From NCBI GenBank assembly GCA_032622095.1, contig CP136065.1, positions 210,532,151-210,596,150 on the forward strand: DNA of 64,000 nt, given 5' to 3'. This stretch comes from Siphonodentalium dalli (taxonomy: Eukaryota > Mollusca > Scaphopoda > Gadilida > Siphonodentaliidae). Under the pieces are notes generated by a model, which worked only from the letters and a program-made list of their open reading frames with translations, searched no databases and had not been told where the DNA came from. Of this stretch, positions 46,138-57,498 are shown piece by piece (the first letter of the stretch is position 1; each line of letters opens with the position of its first letter). Both the position numbers and the translations under genes were made by a program.

Positions 46138-47060
46138 TGTTTTTTTAGTTCTATGCAAGAATCTCAATCCACCCAGCAATCGACCAAATTTTCTTCGTCC
46201 ATCAGCTGTACTACCTTACTTGTATTTAAATTTGCGCCGTACTTTTTTTCGCGCACTGATTAGAGCACTAATTTAAAACTGAGAGAAAAATATTTACCAA
46301 TTTCAGTGGAAAATCAGAGGGTTATGCCAATAATTTTAGTTGCTTATGGGCAGTCATTTTCAACAACATTGTTCATATTGAAAATTACAATCATGTTAAA
46401 ATACATGCAAATATTTATTTTTTTCTGAAGTCAGTAGCTTATGCAGTTGTGGTGTTATTATTATTTATTTCATATCAATGATATCCCATATTCCATTGTC
46501 TATCTACCAGTATAATTATTTGGAGCATTATAAACACCCATCTTCACCAACAAATAATTAAAACGTATGTCCTGCTTGATCTTCATGTTCATCATGATAA
46601 ACACCTGATAACTATTAAGAATTGAAACTGCAAGCCAGATACAAGACTTTTACGAAAATATTTTTGTCAGCTTTGAATTCACGCAACACAATGTGCAAAT
46701 TTAAAGTGTGCGTATTCAACACTGAGTGAAAAATAGTACTACCAGAATTTAAGTGCGAGTAAGATTGTTGAAGGACAAAGTTTCGGCACATAGCTTACAT
46801 GCAGACTCGGGGGCGGAACACATATCTTTACAAATAAATCATCAGTTAACAAATTACTAGACTATACACTACAAATATCGACATGAAAATACATTCAGAT
46901 TTGGAAATAGTTTTCATTGTCTGCAACTATATGGTGATGTTACTGAGACCTGTGATGCTGTGATTAAATTCATACATTCAACGTTCATATCCTATTAAAA
47001 AAATATGGTTTCTAAATATTATTTTCAATTTCTAAGAATGAGAGTAAATAAATTATATGA
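46138..47060 (+). other. FREM2: Probable 3' UTR of the FREM2-like gene
   Basis: AT-rich sequence after the stop codon with no recognised repeat or ORF. Candidate polyadenylation hexamers AATAAA lie at 46833-46838 and 47047-47052; which is used cannot be told from sequence. Confidence 0.5.
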
Positions 47061-47960
47061 AAAAATCACATCCAAATATTTAAATGATTTGTGGCTTGAA
47101 ATCTAAGAATATCTATCGAAGAATGTGTGTCAGATTACATTCTATTGCTTTAACAAGATTCGTTCAATATAAATACCACCAATCAATATATTTTTAGAAT
47201 TTTGCGTTTGTGTCATGTTCTTCTGGCTTTCTATAGAGTAAGAGGTTGAGTGGCGTTACCAGATGGTGGGGTCGACACATGATTGCATGATGACAAAATC
47301 AATTGACTGACAGGTTCTCAGAGACATCGCTGCTTTAAGGATCAGATGCACGTTTTGCCAAAAAAAATCGGATATTTTAAAATGTATTTACTAAAAATAT
47401 GTCGGAAATTTCTTTTCAGCTTTGGTAAAAGTGATTATTGTGACACAATATTTAAAAAAACCGTCAACATGTTAAAAATTATAACCCCATTTATTATACT
47501 TTTATGGCATGTAAAATCCTTTAAATGTTGCTGTTTTTAGGTACCATGAATTTCTGAAAAATAGAACTTTTTCAAAAGTGCAAATAACATTGTTTTGGTC
47601 TTCTCTTATTGTTCCGATTCTATATACAATGAAAATGGTATGTGAAATTCAAGATGTTTTGTAGGACAGATCCAGAGAAATTCTTTGTTGAAAATGTCTT
47701 GCAAATTTTGCCTGGATTTATGCAAAACCTGTGTCTGACCTTTAACAGGACTGCTTACTTCAATGTGTTCCACCAAATAACTCTCTATCAGTATTATCAC
47801 TAAGGCTTGTCGTTTTTTGTTTAACCATTTGTGCGATTGTGATATAAAAACAAAAATACATTGTAACTTGCTAACCTTGAGAGTACTAGTAACCTGATTG
47901 TATTGGATTCCCTATCTCTTACCACATAGTAAGGCCACATAAACAAAAGAGTGAGAAACG
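47061..47960. other. Intergenic sequence
   Basis: No gene, RNA or repeat recognised between the probable 3' UTR and the next family D element. Confidence 0.5.
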
Positions 47961-47965
47961 AACTA

Positions 47966-48178
47966 CAGTAATGCCCTAATTAATCAACTTCTTAACCACA
48001 GCAGAATTATGGGTAACTTTTCAGGATTTAGTCGGAAATATGGCTTGTTGCCATTCATTGGAAAGCTCTCGCCGAGAGCTTTCCAATGAATGGCAACAAG
48101 CCATATTTCCGACTAAATCCTGAAAAGTTACCCATAATTCTGCTGTGGTTAAGGAGTCGATTATTTAGAGCATTACTG
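47966..48178. mobile_element. Family D foldback MITE (copy 8)
   Basis: 213 bp with TA flanks; arms almost perfectly complementary, including a compensating C-to-T change near the tip in both arms. Confidence 0.93.
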
Positions 48179-48375
48179 TAGGTTTTTTGATCTGGTCTAA
48201 TGCTCAATTTGTAGCAAACAGATTTTTGCTCTTTATACTGCACAAGTCATAATTAATTCATACTCACTTTAATCTACCTCAGTTGTGATGTTAACTTATA
48301 TTGAATTTTCACACCGTTTGCATCGACTGAGACATGTTTAATTAATGTAGTTATATAGAGAGCAATCAATTGATT

Positions 48376-48500
48376 CCAAGAATTACATTAAATAATTCAC
48401 GAGAGGCGAGAGACGTCGGTAAGAAATGAGTCGTGTTAGCGCACAAGTTTCTTACCTAAACGTCAATCGCCTTGAGTGAATTATTTAACGTAATTCTTGG
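48376..48500. repeat. Foldback element
   Basis: Arms CCAAGAATTACATTAAATAA... and ...TTATTTAACGTAATTCTTGG around a GC-richer centre. Confidence 0.8.
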
Positions 48501-48725
48501 AAATAATTAATTACTCTATTTATTACACTTCTGCATCAAATTATAACACTCAGAATTAACACATAAAAGTCCCGATGCGGAGAAAGATCAACCATAGAAA
48601 ATTCAGTCTAGATCAGTAAGCGACAATGACGTCACCAGAAATGACATAATTCACTAGTGACTTTATCTTTTTTATTTAATGACGTTTTCAATGGAAATTG
48701 TGCATAGGAGTGTAATAATAGTTTT

Positions 48726-49151
48726 TTAACCCTTTCAGTGCCATGGGTAACTTTTACGGTCTGTTTTTTTTTTTTTTTTGGGTTGAATTTTTTTTGGGTA
48801 TGCTTAAGCATGCTATGGCGAATTTAAAAACAAACTGGATAAAACCTTAGGGGCATGTTATAACTCAAAACTATCACCAAGTATTCATAGTAATAAGTTT
48901 GATGCCCATGAAAAACATAAGATTCCCTGGCACTAAACCTACAAAATAAGTCTGTTAAAGAATATAAGTAAAAAATATTAAAATTGTAAAAAAAATCTAA
49001 AAAATAATAACAAATAATGAAAAATTGTTAGGCCAATGCATTCTCTTATATATGTGAGGCGACCTATGGTCGACTCTCATATATAAGAGAATGCATTGGC
49101 ACAGGGTATATGGGTTGATAGAAAAATCGGACCTGGCACTGAAAGGGTTAA
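48726..49151 (-). mobile_element. Family J TTAA MITE (copy 2, uninterrupted)
   Basis: Termini TTAACCCTTTCAGTGCC and CAGGCACTGAAAGGGTTAA match copy 1. One palindromic cassette near the right end. Provides the empty site for the family A insertion at 12626. Confidence 0.92.
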
Positions 49152-49383
49152 CACATCTCATGATGAATACAGAGACCATTGACTGCTACCAGACATTTAG
49201 GAAATGAATGTTTTGTGCAACTCAAGCAGTATGAATGGAGATTTAGTCAGTAAATTGTCTTGAGTGTGGAAGGATTAAATATACATAATTCGATTCGATG
49301 GTCCCCCGTATCATCCAGTTACAACAACAACAACGGAATTTCACCAAAAGCTGATATAGTTATCCAAAGTAGTTCATACTCAC

Positions 49384-49900
49384 AACAAGGGATCTGCGAA
49401 TATTCGAGTTTCGATGTCGATATTGGGCACCAGATTCGAGATCGACACCGAATCGTTCCGCTGATTCGGATATTTTCGAATCGATGTTACTTTGGTGTAG
49501 TCTCGTCTAGAAACACATCTTTAATGTAGACAAGTGACTTCCATTTCATGGGGCTTGTGATACGTTGATTGAATTGTCTTTATGTGTCTTACTGTCACTT
49601 CTTGGTGTCATGTTTGCCATTACACAGCTAGATAGAAATTCAATGCAACATATCCCAAACCCTTCATGAGAGTGAGAGTTACTTGCCTATAAATGTCTTG
49701 ATTTTCCTAAAAAAAAACACAAGTTCCAACGGATGTTTATGGAGATTAACATTGTTATGCAGTACCTAGTGAATTTTGCAGTTTTTTGTCATGACAAACA
49801 AATGTCAAACACTAGCTGATTCGATTTGATGTCAACATCAGGAAGATGATTCGATTTCGAGATTCGATTCGATGCAAAATCCCCGATTTGCAGATGTCTA
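49384..49900. mobile_element. hAT-like element, 517 bp, 8-bp target duplication
   Basis: Ends AAGGGATCTGCGAATATTC and AATCCCCGATTTGCAGATGTCT-like inverted sequence. Perfect 8-bp duplication CTCACAAC (49376-49383 and 49901-49908). Subterminal arrays of TCGATTCGA-type motifs. Related to the element at 56271. Confidence 0.85.
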
Positions 49901-50039
49901 CTCACAACAATATCAATCACGATATCCTATTGGCAGAAAAAGTCCTATAATAATGATTTTTCTTGGCAGTTTAAACGATGAGTGAGTGTGGTTTACTACT
50001 TCCACATATGGTAATTCCCATGTTCAAATTGAAATATCA

Positions 50040-50059
50040 CCCCCCCCCCCCCCCCCCCC
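50040..50059. repeat. Poly(C) tract of 20
   Basis: Uninterrupted C run. Confidence 0.95.
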
Positions 50060-50198
50060 AAAACCATGTTATCACAATATAAACACATATCATTTCCATG
50101 TGTAACCAACAAGGTGCCATATAACAGGTCTATTTGTATGAATAAAACATGATTACCAATTCGTAAATAAGGATATGTATGTATTTGCATATCAACTA

Positions 50199-50341
50199 TC
50201 ACAACATAGCATATTCTTTTTGAAGGCGATACTTTTCAATGTCTTTATATTCCAAAATTAATTTACGATCGCCACTAATGAACTGATCGTACAGGGAGCC
50301 ATGAGCTGTCGTAACCGCGTTCACGAAAGTCTGTACCATTT
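50199..50341 (-). CDS. Possible terminal exon of an unidentified minus-strand gene
   Basis: On the minus strand a strong acceptor (TGTTGTTTTTCTCTTCAAG) precedes 143 bp that read MVQTFVNAVTTAHGSLYDQF then ISGDRKLILEYKDIEKYRLQ and KEYAML before a stop. The composition is protein-like (alternating charged and aliphatic residues, no low complexity), unlike the repeat-derived frames around it. I do not recognise the family, and no partner exon is evident upstream on that strand in the window. Confidence 0.45.
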
Positions 50342-50411
50342 CTTGAAGAGAAAAACAACAGATTTCAAAAATCAAAATCTGATTCTTTGATGGGTGGGTT
50401 CCTCGACTCAA

Positions 50412-51239
50412 TTCAAATATTTTTTACCCCTGAAGCCGAAGAAATAGTAATTTAGGGGCGTTAAATTGGATCTTTAAAGATTTGTCGCAATAAATTGCAT
50501 TCATATTTCTTCAAGTTGCACAAAACAAACATCCATATTTTATATTTGCACACCAGCAGTTACTTAAATGTTTTATTTATCTTTTTATGTTATTTATACC
50601 TACCCGATTCTATTGGGCAAATCTAGTTCAATTCTTGAAAAAGTCTGTCCAATTATTTTCCTCACTAATAGGAACTAACTTCTGTATAAAAAATGAGAAG
50701 CACTATCAAGTCAGATTTTCCACAAACATTAACAATAATGAAGAGAATACAGAGAATGTTTAAAGAGAGAATACTTGGGGCTAAATTATATGCCCAATAT
50801 TTTGTCCATGTAAATGTTTCATTCGAGGTCTCGAGAAACCCAATAAAGCATTTAATGTAGTTTTAAAGAAATGCCGTAGAAGAAATTTAAAGGGCTGCAG
50901 CATGTTTTATTTTGAGAGACGAAACCTAATTGTTCCTCTGTTGTTTGTACCAAATAGTGCTAAAGTTCATCAATTCAACTAACCCAGAACATGCCCTACA
51001 TCAAACCCAATAATGTTGGGTAAAAATCAATGATTGCTAAGGCCATTAAAATAAAATATCTGTTCTCATGCAATCAGATCTAAATTTTATGATGAGGGGT
51101 GGAGGCTATTTTATTTTTTATTTTTTCTCGTTATCTGGAAAACATACTCCAGAAAGAATAAAAAATTCATTATTGCTTGTTAAATAAAATATTTCCAACA
51201 GAAAATAAGAAACAAATGTTTGATAACGCTTTTTTAAAA
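50412..51239. other. Intergenic sequence
   Basis: AT-rich, no convincing gene or repeat recognised. Confidence 0.45.
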
Positions 51240-51298
51240 GAAAATTTCAGTGACGAGGGAGGTGCTTGAGAACACGTAATTTTTATTTATTTGGCCTA
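51240..51298 (-). mobile_element. Terminal fragment of a PIF/Harbinger-like element
   Basis: GAGGGAGGTGCTTGAGAACA then TTTATTTATTTGGCCTAA matches the right end of the 29294-30377 element. The other end is not identified. Confidence 0.55.
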
Positions 51299-51436
51299 AA
51301 TTGTACTTTCTAACAAATTATAAAACAGATTCAACCTGACCCTGCCTACCTCAAACCCAAACATGATGGGTAGATATCAAATGGTGCTAAACTGTGTACT
51401 GACTAACAGACCGTACTTCAAACCCAATGTGGCATA

Positions 51437-51649
51437 CAGTAATGCCCTAAATAATCGACTCCTTAACCACAGCAGAATTATGGGTAACTTTTCAGGATTT
51501 AGTCGGAAATATGGCTTGTTGCCATTCATCGGAAAGCTCTCATTGAGAGCTTTCTGATGAATGGCAACAAGACATATTTCCGACTAAATCCTGAAAAATT
51601 ACCCATAATTATGATGTGGTTAAGGAGTCGATTATTTAGGGCATTACTG
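51437..51649. mobile_element. Family D foldback MITE (copy 9)
   Basis: 213 bp with TA flanks (51435-51436, 51650-51651). Confidence 0.93.
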
Positions 51650-51744
51650 TATATGTCAAATAGTGCTAACATTCATCCAATATTTACCACAATATTGACC
51701 CAGAGCATTTTTTTCATGAAATGACCATTTCTTGAGTTGATTGA

Positions 51745-51997
51745 TCAAGTATTGAAACAGTTTGTCTGTCATTTGCAGAATGAGGTCCCCAGAGGGTGAA
51801 TTTAGTGATGCTACCCCGCATAGCGGGCTAGCATCACCAATTCACCCTCTGGGAACCTCATTCTGCTGAGGTGTAAGCAGAATGAGGTCCCCAGAGGGTG
51901 AATTTGGTGATGCTAGCCCGCTATGCGGGGTAGCATCACTAAATTCACCCTCTGGGGACCTCATTCTGCAAATGACAGACACACTATTTCAAGGCTT
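51745..51997. mobile_element. Family E element with two back-to-back palindromes
   Basis: Outer ends CAAGTATTGAAACAG and CTATTTCAAGGCTTG. Inside, two palindromic modules with GAGGTCCCCAGAGGGTGAAT arms and CCCGCATAGCGGG centres are mirror images of each other. Confidence 0.8.
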
Positions 51998-51999
51998 GG

Positions 52000-52377
52000 T
52001 ATTGGTATTGATAAATATATGTGATCTCCAAAAATGAAGCCATATATGTATATTTTGACAGCTATCGAAGCATTATTGTAATATAATGAATGGTATTTAT
52101 ATATTTGTGTTTATTTGTATATAATTGTATCACTTCGTTACCATGGCTCTTATTTTATGTATTAGAATGTACCCTATTTCAGAAATTGGAATACAAACCT
52201 TTGAGGCCAAATTACTCTTATTCAAAGAGCAATAGCTAATAATGGATGAATTTATGTTGCATATTATATGCATCAAAATAGCTCCAATTGTTACTAAATG
52301 ATATAATTATTATGCTACCCTGATCATAGATATATGATGTGTTTGTCAAGATGTTACCTGTGCATCAGGATTATCAT
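52000..52377. other. Intergenic sequence
   Basis: AT-rich; nothing recognised. Confidence 0.5.
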
Positions 52378-52380
52378 AAT

Positions 52381-54159
52381 AGAGACCTTTCGCATCCTCA
52401 CCTTTACGATTACGAATACGGATAGCTATTCGTAGACGTAAGTCTATCCGTATGGCCAAAAAGTCCTTTCGCAAAACGATTACGCGTAAGAGTTTTGACG
52501 AACACGTACGAACATTATTTCGTACCACTTTTACAACTCAAAGCGTGTGTTTGGTATACAGTCCCTTAATACGTCACTTATCATCTCATTTGCAACAATG
52601 CTATAATCATGACCTATTAATATTGTCAATAATTCGACCAGCCACAACGTACGACCCGGGATTCTCGTGATATATTGTGGCAATACAGGTATAAATGCCT
52701 GGTCATATGTGGTGGAAATTCAGTTCGTTGTTAGCATGGATGACCAGATAGACGTTATGTTGATGGGGAAGAGGGGTCCTGAATTTGGACCTCACATCAA
52801 CCACTACGCCATCGTTCAAGCCCCTTCAAGTCCGCGAGTTGATTTCAATGCGATTTCGGCTTCACCTCTTTGGTTTTAGGAAATCCGACATAAGGTTGGT
52901 GAGCTAGCTGATGTGCATCACTTCTGATTTGTTACTACCAAATCGAAACAAAGTCGACACGGTAGAAGCGATGTGCATCAAGTTTTTTGTCAGATATTTG
53001 ACAAACCGGCAAAATTTCGTTGAACAAAATGTTGATAAGTGACAGGTTTTGGGAAATTTTATAATATAGTTGACTGTGGTTAGCATTAATTTTGAGCAAT
53101 TACTCGATTCTGATAACAGAAGCGGCATTAAAAAAAAATTGTTGTTGGAATCTGATGATATGGGGACATCTAATCGGATTGAGTACCTTTAAATGCCGCA
53201 TTTGTGCGTGTTTTTTAAATTAAAAATAAATGCAAAGAACAAACCTGACAGAGACTGCTGAGCTCTGTTGATGTCGGTGGGTGTGCCAAATATTCTTTTA
53301 GTTACGGTTCAGGAGCAGAAATCACTACTTACCAGTTGAATCGGGATCCAGGGTAGGTTCAGATTACTCAGACAGAGTACTTTATGTAACTTAGAACTCG
53401 GTTATGAATTCCATGTAATTTTAAAATCGGTTATGAATTCCATGTAATTTTAAAATGCCCTGCATTATACATACTCTACGAGAGATATATATAAAACCCA
53501 ACTTCTACCGAAAACCGAATATTATTAAATTGAATGAACTATTCAATTCGGGAAAGGGGAAGAGAACACAAAATCTTTCACTATTCATTAATAGGGTTAT
53601 GCCATTCTTTAGGCTTTCTTGAGGCATTTTATAACTGCACATGTTAGGACACCACCATGGGTTGTTGAATTAAATAATTGTTGAATTTCACTATATATTG
53701 TGTACTATCTTGCACATAATAATCACTCAAATCTCCTCATGCATCGCACACTATATACTGTATTTTTGGCGACTGGTTTCATAGTGCACTCCTCTTACTG
53801 TAAAGTTTTCTGTCGCAGCCAGCGATGGCTATCCGTTGTGAATAGCGATCTTATTTCGCGGGAAGCTCGTGATTCACGACGACGAGTACAGTGATTGACA
53901 ATCTAAACAGCATATCGAGGCCGTAGCTCAATACAACTGGATGGTTTGCATGATATACATATACAGTCTCGAACGGAGTAAATTAATATATTGCAGAAAA
54001 TACATTTGAGGTGTTATTTGAGCTTATTAGAAACCATGAAATCGTAACCGTCATTACGGATAGCAAAATACGAGAACGATTAGAAAGTACACAAAGGTTG
54101 GTGACGTAGTACCCTATCCGTATCCGTAATCGTAAACGTGAGTTTTGCGAAAGGTCTCT
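52381..54159. mobile_element. Terminal-inverted-repeat transposon, 1.78 kb
   Basis: Inverted ends AGAGACCTTTCGCA with subterminal TACGATTACGGATACGGATA-type repeats on both sides. AAT flanks both ends (52378-52380, 54160-54162); TA is an alternative reading. Possibly PIF/Harbinger; the internal frames are not recognisable. Confidence 0.65.
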
Positions 54160-54162
54160 AAT

Positions 54163-54995
54163 GGAAGTATTTGTCAACTCCAAACAACGTTTAGGATTGG
54201 GAAGATGCGAGAAAATGCATTCGTCCCATCCACATTTTCAATTGACAAGTTTTCCCCCAGATTTTGAAAAACAATTGCTGCAATATGCTGCTTTATAGAA
54301 AATCATCACTTTAACGTGAATTAACTTTTGGTCTCCAAGATTTTGTTCCAGGTCATATTTATTTTGGCTGTTAAATATGTATTAGGGGGTCGAGGCATTT
54401 TTTCCTCCAAAATCTGTTTTGCTTATTTAATATTCGATGGCTATCTTATGACATAGAAGATTCTAGCAAATGACAGGCACACTGAATGCAGATGTAACTT
54501 GAATTCGGGAAGATTAAGTTTCTGAAAAATTTACCATGAGTCTATGATCATGTTGAAATTACCCATCTCGGCGCTACCTTGAGTAAGATTGGATTTTTTT
54601 TTTTTTATAAATGTTCTTACCAGAAGTTTGTAACCCTGAATACAAATTTAACTGACATCAAGCATGTAATTTACTGTATTCGACACCATTACATACTAAA
54701 CCCCACTCTAAAGGCACTCAGTTAACATGGGAGTGATTATTATTTCTTAATGTATTATTATGTTCTTATTGTGCAATATCAAGCCATTTGATACCAAATT
54801 ATGTTTTGTACGGATGCTATTGTTTTCATAAAATAAATTAATATGAAATCAGTTATTTTTATGCAAATAGATATGGGGCTCACATATCCCAAGAAATGCA
54901 TTCTGTTAAAACTTGAGGTCAAGGCTATTCTACCACTAGATTGGTAGATTATTCTGCCACAAATAGCTTATGTGCAACCTACATAAGGCCAAGCA
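54163..54995. other. Intergenic sequence
   Basis: No gene or repeat recognised. Confidence 0.5.
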
Positions 54996-54999
54996 AGAT

Positions 55000-55960
55000 G
55001 GAATGATCGTTGGTTTGTGCTTCAGGAAATAAATAATAAAATTAAAAACATACTTGCTTTTGAGGTCGGAGTTTAGTGTGCCGCATAGCGGGCTAGCATT
55101 ACTAAATTCACCCTCTGGGGACCTCATTCTGCTTAGGCCTCATCTTCTCTGCAAAGTTTCTTTATCATAAAATTTCTATAGAATCTTCTTCACATAGATT
55201 CTATTTATTTTTTAATTTAGTTTCTCTATATCCCCAAATTGACAGGCGACACATTGCATAATCAAGGTTCCCAATGGGTGTACATCACAATATTCACCAT
55301 TCCCATAGCAGATGAGGCCATGCAGAATGAGGTTCCCAGAGGGTGAATTTGGTGATGCTAGCCTACTATGCAGGATAGCATCACTAAATTCACCCTCTGG
55401 GGACCTCATTCTGCAAATGACAGGCACACTAAACTCAGACTTGATGCTTTTCAAAATATTTTGCCCTGAGAAACAAGGAAATTTACTTTGTGAACCCTAA
55501 TGTTTTCATGAAAATTCAACTCATTATTGAATCATACATTGATAATCTTGTCAAAAGTTGTATTTGCATTCAATCTGTCAGGAAAACTTGTTATCAAAAT
55601 TGTGGTATATTTTTTATAAAACATTCCTGTTTCCCCAATTCAAATTTCCGATTCATTACTTTAAGTGGTAACCATATTCAAACTTGTGTTGAGCACATGA
55701 TGTGTAGCGTCTGTAATCTCAGTTAGCTATCAACTAACTTTTATGGACATCTGTTTGGGTACTTGAAATTAAACTTCGATCTAGACGATGCAGAGCTGGA
55801 TTGATCATTGGTGGGTGCCTCAGGAAATAATAATAAAATTAAAAACCGCATGCACATGTGCTTTTCAAAATATTTTGGCCTAAGAAACAGGAAATTACTT
55901 TGTGTGGCCAAATGTTTTCGTGAAAATGCAATTCATTATTGAATCATACAATATTTTTGT
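55000..55960. repeat. Local duplication, first copy split by a family E element
   Basis: GATGGAATGATCGTTGG... plus CAGGAAATAAATAATAAAAT (about 55000-55050) and GCTTTTCAAAATATTTTG... (55446-55570) recur together at about 55795-55960. The first copy is separated by the insertion at 55065-55440. Confidence 0.75.
55065..55440. mobile_element. Family E element (variant ends)
   Basis: Ends GTCGGAGTTTAGTGTG and CACACTAAACTCAGAC, a variant of the family E terminus. The left palindrome is half deleted. Confidence 0.75.
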
Positions 55961-56270
55961 CAAATGAAAGCAATCATGAATAGAAAGGCAATGGGCGATG
56001 AACAAATTTATCTGTTATTTTTTATGACTTCACTGAATGGTAGAATATCCTTTACCAAACATTAATTCCACCCTGGTCCCTGACAGGGTGAATAATGAAC
56101 GAAAAGAGTGAGTATTTTGGTTTATTTCTCCATAACAACGAAACAAACAATGTAGAACAATACTGACAATTGCAATAATGTGGGATGATAGAACAAATGA
56201 TGTATAGACTATGATACCAAACTCGAATTATGGACAATCATTGTGCTTATCCCCCAAACAACATTGGAAA

Positions 56271-57498
56271 TAGGGATCTGCGAATCGGGGATTTTGCATC
56301 GAATCGAAGCTCGATATCTAATCTCCTTCCTGATATCGACATCGAATCGAATCTCGAATCGAATCAGCTAGTGATTGACATTGTTTACCAGTGTTTATTT
56401 CAGTGTCTCATGACAAAAATCAGCAAAATTCACTAGATGCTATATAACAATGTTAATCTTCTTAAACATCCTTTGGAACTTGTGTTTCTTTTTTAGGAAA
56501 ATCATGACATAGGCAAGTCACTCTCAGTCTCATGGAGGGTTTGGGATATTTTGCATTGAATTTCTATCTAGCTGTGTCATGTGACAGTAAGACACTTAAA
56601 GACAGTTCAAACAACGTATATCACAAACCCCATGGAATGGAAGTCACTTGTCTACATTATTTAATAAAGATAATAAAGATTTGACACTTGGACATGAGTA
56701 CACCGTTCAGCTATATAATTATAGTTGTCCGATACTAATGATAGATATCTGTTAAACTGTTCACCCCACAATAGACCAAGCACCTACATCACACATTCAC
56801 AGGCAGTAGTTGTCTTCACGGAGGGGATCTCAGAAAACAGACACAAATTACAATTAAGTGTTAAATGTTATTAACAAGATTCAACGGATAGAAACTTGGT
56901 GCAACGCGCTCGATTTCCCGGGAAACAGAAAGTAGGACATTTCTAGGAATTATGCCGGCAGTGTCGCAGATAACTGGTCGCACATAATGACGTCCATTTA
57001 AGAACGTAATAGACCGACTGGTCAAGGTTTCTGTTCATTCCGATCTATGTTTTGTCGCGCACAACGGCGGTTGACATTGAATTTTTTCCATATAATCTGA
57101 ATTGGATATCTGAAGTTCTAAACATAAGGTAATCAGTTCGGATCGTATCTAGCGATCACGCACCATGTAGACTATTTATATAGTGTCGATACAATTACAA
57201 ATATATGTGGCAATTAATCACCGTCACGGGTTGCGATCGAAGCACACACTGGCACAGTGCACGTCTAATCTGAAAGCATACATTCAAAATTACCTACGTT
57301 GGCTAACTTGGCAACCTTGTGCTTCAATTTTTGTGATCTAAGGTAATTTGGCATGTGTTATCTACTGCAAAAAACGAGACAACAGCAAAGTAACACCGAT
57401 TCGAAAATATCCGAATCAGCGGACAGATTCGGTGTCGACCTCGAATCGAGTGCCCGATATCGACATCGAATCAAATCTTGAATATTCGCAGATCCCTA
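56271..57498. mobile_element. hAT-like element, 1.23 kb, 8-bp target duplication
   Basis: Ends TAGGGATCTGCGAAT and ATTCGCAGATCCCTA. Perfect 8-bp duplication ATTGGAAA (56263-56270 and 57499-57506). Shares termini and TCGA-rich subterminal arrays with 49384-49900, which looks like a shorter relative. No transposase frame recognised. Confidence 0.9.

Noticed and set aside
44488-44727. Minus-strand frame of MSRCMLYVSTEYRCK repeats
   Set aside because: Product of the 45-bp tandem period inside a MITE.
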